From positions 2,336,501-2,400,500 of the forward strand of contig JAQQWL010000006.1 in NCBI GenBank assembly GCA_038363925.1: a stretch of DNA of 64,000 nucleotides, written 5' to 3'. The translations under genes and the position numbers were made by a program. The notes beneath the pieces were generated by a model. That model was not told the origin of the DNA. It searched no databases and saw only the letters and a list, made by a program, of their open reading frames with translations. This document shows positions 35,061 through 46,835 of the stretch, one piece after another (the first letter of the stretch is position 1; each line of letters starts with the position of its first letter). Source of the stretch: Apiospora phragmitis (lineage: Eukaryota; Ascomycota; Sordariomycetes; Amphisphaeriales; Apiosporaceae).

Positions 35061-37822
35061 TCAGTGCAGACCAGCCATATCATAGAAGACATTGGTCGGG
35101 TCGTAAGGGTACTTGTTGATGACACTGTCTCCCGCGTACGCCATGAGCGTCGACTCGCAGATGGGATCGCGGCCGGCCTTGGTCAGACTCGAAACTTTAC
35201 CCGTGTTGTAGTTGATGCGGACTTGGGAGCGGGACCTGATCGATTGATCGCCGTCGAAGTAGTTGGACGGCACGAACTTGATGCCCGCCTGCGCCGCTGT
35301 CATGACCTAGAATAATAACTTAATAATGTGCAAATAAGGAGATATATATAGATTTGACTGACCGTATTCGGTAAATCGCCCGTGTGTGGAATGTGGCTTG
35401 AAAGAGGTTAGCTCTGGTAAATGACCAAAAACGCCAGAAGGGAATGGAAGAAGGTAGGGGAAAACTCACTGCATTCCAAGGTTCACCCAGAGAACTATGT
35501 CCTCCTGCTCCAACGACTCGCCGTCAAAAAACTTTGCGAAGTCGACTGGCGGATCTCGTGTATCTTGGTTTCCGTATGGATGAGTCGCTCGCGGCTCCGA
35601 ATCTTTGGCACGCGAAATGGAAACATCGTATCTACGTGGCCGAGGTTAGTATATTTTCTCAAAAGACTTCTTCGAAGCTCGTATTGAACCAAATGGCTGG
35701 CTTTCTCGGAGCTACATAGCTTGTGCAAGGCGCTGAATCGGAGGGCTTTTGAACTTACTCGGCAAAATGCGCTGTGTTCCTCATAATGGTGGAATTGATA
35801 ATAGACAGGTGGGAGCCCCGGGTACTTGGCAGGACGCGCCAGCCCCTGTATTCGCCCTGCTGATTTTTCTGGTCCTTGTTGATGACAACGACCTGCCCCT
35901 GGCCGTTGGGCTCCCAGTTGAAGCGCCCTTCGTCCTCGTTGCTGATGTACGTGCGCTCGAGCTCCATGGTGTTGACGACCTCGCCGTCGGACCACGGGTA
36001 GGTGCGGGAGATGGGCTTGTTCTTCGTGATCAGCACCGAATTGGCGGTGCCGAGCACGTCGAGGTCGGCCTTGAAGTTAAGCACGTGGTCGTGCATGGCG
36101 CCGTTGAGGCCCTTGTGGATCTGGTACCCGAACCCCCCGTTCTGGGCCTCGAACGCGCCCGAGATGTAGCCCGAGGCCCGCACGTCGACCGCGACGGACC
36201 CGTCGAGCGCGAACGTGTACGAGAAGGTGTAGTCGTAGTTGCCGACTGTGGCGACGGCGCGCACGACGAACGCGACGTTCTTGGACACGGTGACCCAACC
36301 GTTGGTCGTGTGCCGCTGGATCGGCCCGTCGGCGTCGAACTCGAACAGGCAGATGCTGTCGGTGTGCGTGTGCGTCTGCTCGCGCGCGTAGTAGCTCGAG
36401 TTCAGGTACGTCGCGTACTGCGGGCAGTCGTACCCCTTGACCAGCTCGTACGTGTTGGTGCCGAAGCCGTAGTAGCTGTCGAGGTAGGCGATGTGCGACG
36501 ACCAGGGGTCGCTGCCGGCGTAGTGGGCCAGGGCCTCCTGCAGCCCCAGCTCGTACATGATGCGCTCGCCTTTATATTTGACGTCGTAGAAGGCCAGGCC
36601 GGTGTCCCGAGTGAAGCCAAGGTAGAAGCTGAAGTCCATCCACTCCACGTATTGTCTTTCCACGTCGACTTTGTGTCGGGGTGGACCCGCAGCGACAGCC
36701 ATCGGCGCAGGCGTATCGTCCCCGGATAGGGGTCACCTTGGCGCTCGGTCCAAGCCCATGGTCCGTCGGCTTCACGGCCGATCTTCTCAAATCCAGGGCT
36801 GAAGTACGCGGTGCGGAAAGCCTCTGTGGTCTTGTAGAAGACACCATTGTAATACCAGCCTTCAAGCTTCCACTTGCTGGGGTCTCGACCCGTTACGTCC
36901 GACTTGACATAGAGGCCAGCCGACATGATACTACCAGTGTCGAACATGCTGCTCGGCTTCCGGGAGACGCCGTACCAGCGCTTCACGGTGCCATCCTCGC
37001 CTTGCCACACCGGGTCAGTGGAGCCGAGTCTCATGGTGTCGTTCGCGTATCCGCTCAACGTGCCACCCCACAGGTCCATCGCAATATCCTCGATGGAACG
37101 GCCAATGGGGTTCAACCATTCCGCGGTAGCAACCGGGCCGTCGGCGTCCAGGTTACGGACCTTGCCCTCGGTCTTGCGGGTAAACCGGAACTCCAACGGG
37201 AAATACTTGGCCGTGGCGTTGTCAAGCGGCAGAGGCCCGACCAAGATGTCCTGATAGGTCGGAGTCTCGGAAGCACGGTTGCTGAGCAGCACATGGGCGC
37301 AGCGCTCGGGTGCTGGAGCCGACCCATCTAGATAAGGCAACACATCTGTCTTGTTGGGCATCATTGCCTCCACAAGGATACTGGATCAGGGATGAGCGAC
37401 ATATTCGTCTTGGCATACTCTTCAGGAGGGATCTGATAGGAGACTTACACGCTGTTCTGCCAAGTCCCATTGATGCCGGTCACTGTGGGGGCAGTCAAGT
37501 TGAGCTCAGACTGTTGGACAAGCCATTCGATGACAGCGGCCGTGTCGGAGCTCGAGATAGGGGCCCATACGTTCTCCTTGGGCGCCGACACTTCGGGGAG
37601 CCACCGAAGAACATTGAGGTGCTGTTTGGTTGACCGCGGACTGTCTGCTCGTAAGCCTTCTGTTCTCCAACCAAGGCCCAGCAAGTCGAGAAGCAGAGGC
37701 GGTGCAATGCTGGCCCAAAAGGGCAGCGTAAAGGACCTTGGGTAGCATTTGCCTTGTGTGGACGAGGCAGTGCTTAGCTCAGAGAACAACAATGGCCTGA
37801 CCAAACGGAAGATCCAGACCAT
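35061..37822 (-). CDS. Copper amine oxidase (primary-amine oxidase)
   Basis: Five exons fit: 37822-37449, 37380-35759, 35631-35470, 35396-35363 and 35306-35061, about 812 residues. Copper amine oxidases convert primary amines to aldehydes, H2O2 and ammonia. Key features are present: the catalytic base in YLDSYYGFG, the topaquinone-forming tyrosine in GNYDY, and the copper ligand pair in MHDHVLNF. The third-His region (NLGMHHIPHTGDLPNT) is rebuilt across two introns. The N-terminal start is uncertain; the ATG at 37822 gives a hydrophobic lead that could be a secretion signal. One base is missing near 36700-36706, between RLRR and the AVAAGPPRHKVDVE segment, so the frame breaks once. Exon 2 is very GC-rich between about 35880 and 36600. 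Confidence 0.82.
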
Positions 37823-40240
37823 TGGGTTGAGATCTGGGGGTATTAATATACACATATCTGGCTGCAAGATCCGATTGTCGGTCCTTCCGCCTCCGGTAAT
37901 CAGGGATCCCACATAAGATATATTACAGCCCCCTGTAGAGATTCAAGCCGTCATCCTCATTGCACTTTCGGATACCTGCAGGATATGGTAAGTACGACCA
38001 CTCACATATATCATCAGGGCGGTTTCGGCAGAATCGGGGCCCGAACAAAGGGTGAAGATAACCCCGGCATAATATGACCGAACATATGGGGAAGGGACAA
38101 TCTGCGCGGGGCTCGGTTCCACTTTCTGATAACGGAGGAGCCCGCATGATGGGGAGATAATGGAACCCTCCCAAAATATACTACTCCTCAGACCAAGATT
38201 TGGTCCGTGAGTTCCTATAACATTTCGGCAGAGTCCCGGGACGTTACTTCTTTGGTTATGGAGAAACACAAATTGTTAGTCCAGGGAGATTTACGCGACA
38301 GTCTATACTTTGTATACAATCAGACAACTCCTGCCGGAATCATATACCGGTATGACTGTCTACTGCATTACGATGGAGGATATACGATCCGATGATAAGT
38401 TATCTAACTCGTTGAAAATGCCAAGAACAGATACTTGGCACCCATTGATTGCCGGCCTGAAATGCAATCACAGCTCTTGTAGGCTAGCGCCGTAGGGGCC
38501 ATGAGTGAGGAGAGCCGGTGGGAGGGGGGGGGTCATTGGGGTAGCTTGATGCCCTCCTCCTCTCGCCGGAAAGAATTGCCGAGTCAAGACTGTCGAGTCC
38601 GTCACCGTATTTAACGCGCAGGATATGAACAGTGATTGCCTGGACTCTAGGCGAAGTTTCAACCTAAATATGAAAACACTTACCTTGGGACATGTTCCCT
38701 GTACTGACCTCCAACTCTTTGATGACCCGAAACCTATACGAGAGTATTGTAGCTGTCGACTTCATTATCAAGTGGCCGATTGTTGTATGAATAAGCTTGA
38801 AGTAGTTTTGTCCGTGACTGATAAACTTACCTAAGACATACGGACGTCGATACTTAGTGGTGGGCTTTATAGAAATACTCTCCTGTAGGATATTGAATAC
38901 ATATTTCAGGAAGTTGATGAGATCTTATTCTTTATATTTCGTGTTCTATTTCGTGTTCGGTTCCAATACCTGTGTATTTAACAATGATGCGGCGATCGAG
39001 CTAACACAGGTTCCCAGGAGCACTCACTCAGTATAACGAGATTCGGAAGCATTAGACGGCGTAGTCAAGTGAGTTGGCAGGATTGCGTATTGCTCGCTAC
39101 CATGGTAGAGTCGAGGCAGCAGATTTAAGTATTCTGCATCAAAAGATCTACCATCATAGGTTATTCTAGCAAAAGTACAAATGATTCGAATATGATAGCT
39201 CGTATTCATGCGTAGTAGCAATAACTAAATACGAAAGAGGATGCGGAGGAAAGTTTCAAGTAGGTGGAATATGTTTCAATCTTTCTACCCGGTTTGCCGG
39301 AGGGCAGACGCACAGAGATAGACCAACTTCTTTTGGGATAATCCTTCGCACTTAAAGAAGCCTTGCCATTTTATGGACGAACTTTACATGCCCAGCCCCC
39401 ACGCGTGCGACTATCTATGCACATGGATGACAGGGAAATGGCAAGAAACACCCAGGTCTGATTACTCCCTTCTTACACGATGGTGATGATGATGGTGTAT
39501 TGGAGCTATCGGTTGAGAAGCAGATTTGGGCTCTTAGGAAACTACGGCACCGCACTGCTTTTTATATCTGATACACAGCTTGTATAGACTATAATACGTA
39601 TTCCATGTTAGTGTATTATTAACACACCACGAGCACGTTGGGTTATAAAAATTAAAGAGCAATGTAAGCACAATACACCTCGCGAGTACAAAAGCCAGCG
39701 TGAATAAAACATCGGCCCTAAGCAATATTGACATTGAAGTGGTGTTTGCGAATATCGTGGAGCAACAGAGTGTAAAACCGTCGCACAGACTGGCGCCAGA
39801 CTGCCACTTTAGACAGGCAAAAGTTTATTTCCACGACAGCTCCCCAACTCACTGTCATCTCACCTAGGTGAAACCTGCACGGCAATATGGATAAAGTATG
39901 TCTCCTACCATAGCCGAATGCGCAGCAGGTGCCAGACCAGACACCATTGGTCGGTCCGTGTATGTGTGTCTGGATCGCAAACGTAACGATGAGGGAAAAT
40001 GGAGGACAAACATATAAGAAGCTTCAAGCCATTTGATTCAGATATGTGTAATCCTTCATGGTCTGTTACGTCCGTTTCTCGCCTCTTCTTGCCCTTCTGC
40101 CCTCGTCCTCCAGCGAGCTTTTGACAGCACTCGCGTCTTCCCTCGCTCGTCCAATTCGTCCACGTTCACTATCGTAAGATCCAAGAGAAGGGAAGGGGAG
40201 AGACATAACTAGTATACCCACCTAAGCAGTATTTGTCATC
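37823..40240. other. 2.4 kb divergent intergenic stretch
   Basis: This is the region between the divergent amine oxidase and secreted-repeat genes. It is relatively AT-rich in 38.6-39.8 kb, with only frames below 110 codons. A repetitive GATGGTGATGATGATGGTG tract lies at 39480-39498. The last 200 bases before the ATG at 40241 are pyrimidine-rich, as expected for a fungal promoter. Confidence 0.45.
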
Positions 40241-40929
40241 ATGCATTGCTTCACCGTCTTCGTCTCCTCGGCGCTGGTCGCCTTTAGCTTTGCTTCCCCT
40301 ATGCCTCAGGCTGCTACTGCAGCGTAAGTAGCTCCCCTGGCTCAACGCGTGCTGCTTTTACTGACTCCGTGGACAGTGGAGGTGCAGGCGATCTCGTTGG
40401 AGACACCCTCGGGGCGGCTGGTGGTCTACTTGATGGGTGAGTTCCCCATCGAATGCGGCATTGCCACAATGCTAAATGCAGGAATCTTTTACTAGCGCCG
40501 TCGGGACAGTCGGCAATGCTTTGGATGGAGTAGCAGGCGTTGCTGGCAATTTGCTCGATGGCGTAGGCGGTAAGTTTTCTTCCTTCTCCCTTCAGCATGA
40601 TCTTTACAGAAATACCTGCTGACCTACAAACGCAGGTGTCGCCACCGGCGCTGTAGGTGCAGTCGGCGACGTGGCCACTGGGGCCGTCGGAGCGGTCGGC
40701 GATGTTGCGAACGGGGCCGTCGGAGCCGTAGGTGGTGTGGCGACCGGAGCGGTTGATGCCGTTGGTGGAGTCGCGAACGGTAAGAATTCCCACTTAGAAG
40801 CTTAAGCTGCGAAACCATCACTGGGCGTTGATGTTTGATGGGTACAGATAAGCCAGCTAACCTTGAATTTCTTGATTAGGAGCCGTTGGTGCTCTCGATG
40901 GAGCCGCGGCAGGGTTGAATGGCGCTTAA
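40241..40929 (+). CDS. Small secreted Gly/Ala/Val-repeat protein
   Basis: Five exons (40241-40323, 40377-40436, 40496-40569, 40636-40779, 40880-40929) give an intact frame of 136 residues. Residues 1-19 form a signal peptide (MHCFTVFVSSALVAFSFAS). The rest is almost only Gly, Ala, Val, Asp, Asn, Leu and Thr, built from an approximately 7-11-residue unit of the form G-A-V-G-x-V-G-x-V-A-x-G. Exon 4 alone carries five or more copies. There is no cysteine in the mature part. All introns have GT-AG ends. I know no named family. The composition resembles elastin-like or cell-wall-associated repeat proteins. A secreted structural or host-interaction role is speculation. Confidence 0.75.
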
Positions 40930-41506
40930 ACAGGGTGTCTGGACAAGGCCGCACATGCCATTCCTTTAACAATGGTAGGGGAGATACGGGACATACTGCG
41001 AGTCGCACCAGTAGCAACGAACAGTGAATAAAGGTGTGATATATATTCCTGCTTAGAAATGGTGACGTACGTGACCTGAGATGAGCTCTTATATGCCAGT
41101 TCGTTTATGTCAGACCTTCTTCATGTTGGTTGAGAGCGTCGAGGCCAGCTCTGGGTAGTCTCGGAGCCATGGTTGTGTTCGGATAAGGTAGAGGATACTA
41201 CCTCACCACACGGCAAAGACCTGGCTGCTTTCAAATTGTTATTAAGTACTACAGGTTTATATATAGTATTGATTTGCGATTTTCCCGCGCAATCTGGGTA
41301 GCGCCACACAGGAGATGGGTATCATAAGTGTAAATACGAGAGAGTGGAGGAACCGAAACTTCCAGATAGAATAGTGCCATGCACGACCTGTTCGTTTATA
41401 TAAACATGCCCCAGCGGCTATCCCCCCTTAGCTCCTAAAATGCATAATAAAAAAATAGCTTCGAAAAACCGACATGACACGCAATGGTACGAGACGAGTT
41501 GGGAGC
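40930..41506. other. Convergent intergenic stretch
   Basis: Space between the 3' ends of the secreted-repeat gene and gem1. Nothing coding is supported. Confidence 0.45.
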
Positions 41507-43402
41507 TTAGGCGGAATTGGTTGAGCGCCGCCAGATCATGATGGCCGCAACAGCTGCACATGCCGTGGCACCCATGGCAATGTAGAGGCCAGATCTGTCC
41601 GGAGGCGGCTCTTCGTTCTTGGGGAACGCAGTGCTGGGGTTGGTGGCGGCTTCTGCAAGGGCAACAAAGAGCTCGCTGATGCTGCTCCATGTCACACTAA
41701 CATGCAGTGGCGTGCTCATCATGAGACCCGAAGTGTATTGATCCGGTTGCACTTCGCTTCGCTGTGTTGTTTTGTCCTTGTCTGCCTTCAGCGCAGTGTA
41801 GATGGCTGGCAGCTCGTCCAATTGCGGGAATCGTTTTCGCAAATCAACAATATGCGAGAATGAGTCCGGGTCAGAAGAGTCGTAAGCGTAGCATATCAGA
41901 TCACATGTGTCCAGCTTAGCCTGATTTTCGAGGATGGCCGGCTCAAGCTCACCCAATTCCTCTAATATCAAGTAGCACTGCTTGCCGCCGTGGAGTTCAA
42001 CGCTATTAACAGCCCGTCGTGGCTTGATGGTAGGGTGGTATAGGCTACCGAAAGGCCTATTGAGGAACGCGTTCAGCAGTGAAGATTTCCCAGCTCCTCC
42101 GGCACCAATGATATAACATTGAACGACAGCTCTTTCAACACGACCAGGCCGGTTCCTACGCTTGCGAGGTTTCGTAATTTTCAAAGCCGAAGTCAGTGGG
42201 TCTTTGGAATTTGGCGGCTCGAAACCCAGATAGGCCAAGTACTGCAATGAGGTTTTGGGCTCTAGGAAAGTGGTCATGCTCCACTGCGCAAGCCAGCCCT
42301 GCAGAGTGATATGGCCAGCTTCGTTCCGGACTGTTGTAGACGGAAACGAGGAGTCGGCCCATGACTGTGGCAACCCCGGTGTCGGCGCAAACAAGGCCGC
42401 CAGCTCCTGGTCATTTAGACCGCCATCGTTATCCTTATCAAATAGCAGGAATAAATCCACAAAGAAGCGGTAGCCGGCCGGGCTCAGCTCGGCCGAAGAA
42501 TACTCCGGCACCTCGAACTTGGGCTGTATGAAGCTATCTTCCAAACTCAGGCTGTCCGTGTAGTGGTATTTCCTAAGGATGATCCAGATGGTCTCATGGC
42601 GACCCTTCTCCGCATACATCTTGTTGAGTTGCAGGAAACCTTTCATATCCACGCCTTTTTCGGTGTTGGATGCAGGAACAGCTTTGGAGATCGACAGCTT
42701 GATATTCTCGAGATCTTCGCTAGTGAGGGGTTTATCGAAGCATTTTGCCTGGAAGCTGTGCAGCTCCTGGTCATTCAGAAACCCGTCCTGGTCCTTATCG
42801 CAGAGATAGAAGATCCTCTTGAGAGCGGAAACACATGCTGGTTTTAACTTCCCCTCCTTGTGGTCGTAGAGAGGAGCGATGGGATGCGTAACGGCTTTCT
42901 GGCATAGGAAGAATGTTTCATTGACATTGTTGTGCTCCCGCGCGCTTGCCCGAATACACGAGTCGATTTCTCGGAACTCGTTCATGACGGGCAGCATTTC
43001 CTCCTCGACGATTTGCGGGGTAGTGCTGTCGTTGGTGAGGTCGCTCTTGTTGGCACACAGGACGACGGGAACGTTGACGCCCAAAGATCGGAAGTAGGGC
43101 ATCCAAAAGAGAGCCACGCGTTCATAGCTGTAATGGTCGCTATAGACTAGCAGTATGACATTGGACTTTCGAATCTCCTTTCGCAGCGTGGTTCGGTCCT
43201 GGGGCCGAGCCGAGGTATCGACAATGGTGGTGGTTACATTTTCGGGGGTGGTGATGCTCGGTGGGATCGTGATCTGGGGGAGGACGGACTGGATCTTGTT
43301 GCTCACGAAGACGTCTCTAACGAGCGAGGCGATCAAACTCGACTTTCCGGTGCCTTCATCGCCGCATACACAGACGCGCACTTTCCTCTTGGTTAGCACC
43401 AT
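41507..43402 (-). CDS. GEM1: Mitochondrial Rho GTPase Gem1/Miro
   Basis: A single uninterrupted frame of 631 residues has the complete Miro architecture. The first GTPase domain contains [11 protein letters not shown] (about 14-24) and CANKSDLT. Two EF-hand calcium loops follow ([13 protein letters not shown] and [13 protein letters not shown]). The second GTPase domain contains [12 protein letters not shown] (about 435). The end is a single C-terminal membrane anchor ([18 protein letters not shown]) that places it on the mitochondrial outer membrane. In fungi Gem1 acts at ER-mitochondria contacts and in mitochondrial inheritance. Length matches the family and no frame problem is present. The start [17 protein letters not shown] is only slightly longer than usual. 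Confidence 0.95.
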   Translation of the reverse strand: MVLTKRKVRVCVCGDEGTGKSSLIASLVRDVFVSNKIQSVLPQITIPPSITTPENVTTTIVDTSARPQDRTTLRKEIRKSNVILLVYSDHYSYERVALFWMPYFRSLGVNVPVVLCANKSDLTNDSTTPQIVEEEMLPVMNEFREIDSCIRASAREHNNVNETFFLCQKAVTHPIAPLYDHKEGKLKPACVSALKRIFYLCDKDQDGFLNDQELHSFQAKCFDKPLTSEDLENIKLSISKAVPASNTEKGVDMKGFLQLNKMYAEKGRHETIWIILRKYHYTDSLSLEDSFIQPKFEVPEYSSAELSPAGYRFFVDLFLLFDKDNDGGLNDQELAALFAPTPGLPQSWADSSFPSTTVRNEAGHITLQGWLAQWSMTTFLEPKTSLQYLAYLGFEPPNSKDPLTSALKITKPRKRRNRPGRVERAVVQCYIIGAGGAGKSSLLNAFLNRPFGSLYHPTIKPRRAVNSVELHGGKQCYLILEELGELEPAILENQAKLDTCDLICYAYDSSDPDSFSHIVDLRKRFPQLDELPAIYTALKADKDKTTQRSEVQPDQYTSGLMMSTPLHVSVTWSSISELFVALAEAATNPSTAFPKNEEPPPDRSGLYIAMGATACAAVAAIMIWRRSTNSA

Positions 43403-44671
43403 CGGGGTTGGATCTCAACAGGACATAGGCAGGGAAGGACAGGGGTGCAAAGGAATTGGAGATATACCGGTGGCCATGGCTCAATGAGGGAACGACCTAG
43501 GAGGGAGATCGATTGCTTCACGATGATGCCATCCCAAGCTTTACGTAGTAAATATTGGTGGGATAAGCGGGTAGAAAGAAGGTTTAGATATGTCGGTTAG
43601 CAAACACCAAGTCGGGCCCAGCAAGGTTGGGCAATCGGCAACAGCCTTCTTTTTGCAAGCAATGCAAGATCCCTAGTGACAATACCCACTCTCTAGAAGA
43701 AAAGCTTCGAACTGTTGGAGAGAGCTATCTCTGCGCAGGGTGCAATGACAGCTGCGAGTCTGCAGGATTGCATGCAGGTAAAAAAGGGTAAAAGGAAGAT
43801 GGAATTGTGATTGATTGGGCGGTTGTCGAAGCGACAGCTTCCTGAATTGGCTGGTTGGCGCTATTGAATCCAGATTGGCACCGCTTCGGTACCATCGGTC
43901 CCTCTTCTCCGGGGTCATTGGATACCACTGAACAACCAGGTGGCTGGCTGCCATAGGTCTTCCATGCTACGATGGTAAATTTACTAGATCTTGAGATACA
44001 GGTGGTTCAGGTGCATATGGCAATCAGCTCACGATGTGTACATGCCTGTTTACGATCGTCAATGACACAAAGGCGCAGTGACAGGTAGCTTTCTACCCCA
44101 AAGCCCCCTCTTCGTCATCTGGAAAGCATCGCTGTCTACCCCACATTATACACGTTCAGCGACGGGTATCCCTGCTCGCTTCCACACGAAATGCGCTTCC
44201 CTTGCTGGGCAGCTGGGGTAATGGGTAATGGATAACGGGATCTTCCACTTGGGACCGACAGACAAGTCGGAAGGAGTAGACCTTCCTTGCGATCCAGGTC
44301 CAGGTCCAGGTCCAGGTCCTTTTCCCCATGTCTCAACTCTTTTGCTTACTGCTGTGATCTTCTAAGATCGCCGTCTGCAGCTACTGGCTGGTTGGTTACC
44401 TTATGGTCTGTACGTCTTGGGCTCCTCGGGAAAATACACGCGTATACATACACTTACTCTGAGACCAAACCTGTTCTGTCGCTATTCTTACAACGTTCTT
44501 ACGAACCTGGAATCGATCTCTGCAGCTTAATAACGGTGGGGCGAAGAAGGGTGTCTAGGGTGTGCATATGTTATTTTGAGTCGCGCGAGACGTGTGCGAC
44601 TCGGCAGAGGGCGCGTACGCCTCTCAGCGGACATACTTGAACCCGATCGATCGACCTCTTGATTGCCCGTC
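43403..44671. promoter_or_regulatory. Divergent promoter region of gem1 and creC
   Basis: About 1.27 kb between divergent genes. No credible coding frame is seen. The only distinct element is a hexanucleotide repeat at 44294-44319. Confidence 0.5.
44294..44319 (+). repeat. CCAGGT hexanucleotide tandem repeat
   Basis: Four consecutive copies of CCAGGT plus a partial copy lie in the promoter region upstream of creC. Confidence 0.8.
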
Positions 44672-46835
44672 ATGTTGTAAGTTGGCTCTTGCAAATAGTC
44701 CTCAGATCCAAGGACGCTGGCCACCCACTGACAACTATTGTTTGCGACAGCGTCCTTCCACCCCCGCCGCGGTACCCTACGCAAGCGGCGTACAATGCCG
44801 CTGTGGCTGCTGGCCAGGCCACTCCCATGATCGAGACGAACAACATTCTTACGACCCCCGAAGAGCAGTTTCTTGTCGGCGAAGGCACATACGTCCTAAA
44901 GGAGGATCTACATCTCGCGACACCACCACCGCATCCCTCGGAAGCGCCCGTAATCAATCCGAACCCATTGGCCACCACTCCCCAGCCCGCCACGGCCGGT
45001 ACCAAAGTCTCCTTGCTCAGCTTTGCCATCCGCCCTCCACCACCGGCCTTTTTCCGCCTGACCTCGGCGACAACACTTTCCGCAAGCATCGCGGAACACC
45101 CGAACGAGAGCCGCGAGTCCCACGATGCGAAGTTTAACAGTGATGGAGAGGGGCAGGGCACTTCATTTAGCGACGGGGGCCCTTCCACCTCTGTGGCTGC
45201 GGTGTCTGCCCCTGCTTTGGGGAAGGCAATGCTTCTCTTGCCCCCGAGAAGACCAAGGATGCTAATAAGAGACGCAAACCTAAGAACAACATGACTAAGA
45301 GCAACTCGTCCTTTATTTCGCGTGTCATAATCAACGAGTCCTTGACGAAGAAGTTGGCCGACCGCCCGGGGACGGCCTTTTCGCCTTTGCCAACATTAAT
45401 CGTGCTTTCCAATGGCTGGATTTGTCGTCCCCTAATAAGGCCGACTACCTCACCAAGATTCTGTTCACGAAGGCACATTGTCTATGCCATGCTGTCAATA
45501 AGGTGACGAAGGGGCCAGGACACCTTGATCTCATTATGGGCTTCTCGACAGGCGAGATCATCTGGTGGGAGCCAATCTCGCAGAGATATACGAGGCTGAA
45601 TAAGAACGTACAGTTGCCTTTTCTCGCATGTGCTAGGGTCCTTACCCGTATACTAACTGCGATATAGGGCATCATTAACAAAACACCAGTGTCAGAGATC
45701 CAATGGATTCCTGGTTCGGAAAACCATTTCATGGCTGCCCACATGGATGGCTCATTGGTTGTATACGACAAAGAGAAAGAAGATGCCGCCTTCAACCCAG
45801 AGGAGGAGGAAGGGACAGTTGATGACGAGATCGAAACATCTGTTAGAGGTGTAGACCACTTGTCACGGATCCAGATTCTCAAGTCGGTACACTCCAAAAA
45901 CCAGAAGACGAATCCCGTGGCTATTTGGAAGCTTTCAAACCAACGCATCAATGCGTTCGCATTTTCGCCAGACAATCGCCACATCGCTGTGGTTTCCGAA
46001 GATGGGACTATGCGTATAATCGATTACCTCAAAGAACAGTATGGATGGTCCCCTTCCAAACCATGATGTGCACAGCTGACCATATTTGATAGACTACTCA
46101 ACATTTTCAATGCATATTTCGGAGGATTAAGCTGCGTCTGCTGGTCGCCCGATGGGAAGTACGTCGTTACTGGTGGCCAGGATGACTTGATCTCCATATG
46201 GTGTCCTTCTGAGCGATCACTGATCGCGCGATGCCGCGGCCATCAGTCGTGGGTAACATCGGTTGCATTTGATCCATGGAGATGCGACGAACGAAATTAC
46301 CGGTTTGGAAGTGTAGGCGAAGATGGTAGACTTTGCCTGTGGGACTTTAATGTTGGAATGCTGCATAGACCGAAGGCTGTAAGTCCACTGCCCTTATCCA
46401 TCATCCTCAATCTCTGGGTAGGACTACCGCTGACAGATCACCCAGTCTTCGGTTCGACATCGTGGTTCTATCTCGTCACGTACGACAAACCTCCAGCGGG
46501 CGGAAACGCAGGGGACAACAGCCAGCAGGATGCGGTCGAACTCCGGGTATTCGGGGCTTGACGGTGCCGACGACGACATCCAAAGCATCAGCGTCCCCGT
46601 TGAGCCGCGTTCGATGACAGCAACGATCCCGCCGGTCCTGACTAAGAAAGCGGACAAGGATCCATTGTGCTGGTTGGAGTTTACTGACGAATCCATCATG
46701 ACGAGTTCCAAGACAGGTGAGTTGAATTGGCATACGTCTCGTCCTATCGCCTATTGCACAAAGCTGATTATGTCTTTTCCAGGTCATCTGCGAACGTGGA
46801 AGAGACCGTCGGATAGCCCAGCACCCGCTGAGTAG
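44672..46835 (+). CDS. creC: CreC-like WD40 protein of carbon catabolite repression
   Basis: The coding sequence begins with a 5-base exon (44672-44676) followed by exons 44751-45607, 45668-46038, 46093-46378, 46437-46716 and 46783-46835, about 617 residues. The N-terminus [11 protein letters not shown] and the stretches [33 protein letters not shown] and [15 protein letters not shown] are typical of CreC. WD40 blades follow ([53 protein letters not shown]). CreC stabilises the deubiquitinase CreB in the cytosol and thereby tunes carbon repression. Two bases are missing relative to the family frame, both in four-G runs (45219-45222 and 45368-45371). Because this gene is widely conserved, these look like sequencing indels. 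Confidence 0.88.

Noticed and set aside
35749..36729. 326-codon plus-strand frame within the amine oxidase gene
   Set aside because: It overlaps the oxidase coding strand exactly and is rich in Val/Arg/Glu with no recognisable domain; shadow frame in a GC-rich block.
40314..40793. 159-codon antisense frame opposite the secreted-repeat gene
   Set aside because: The sense strand has a signal peptide, consistent splice sites and a repeat structure; the antisense frame is a consequence of the repeats.
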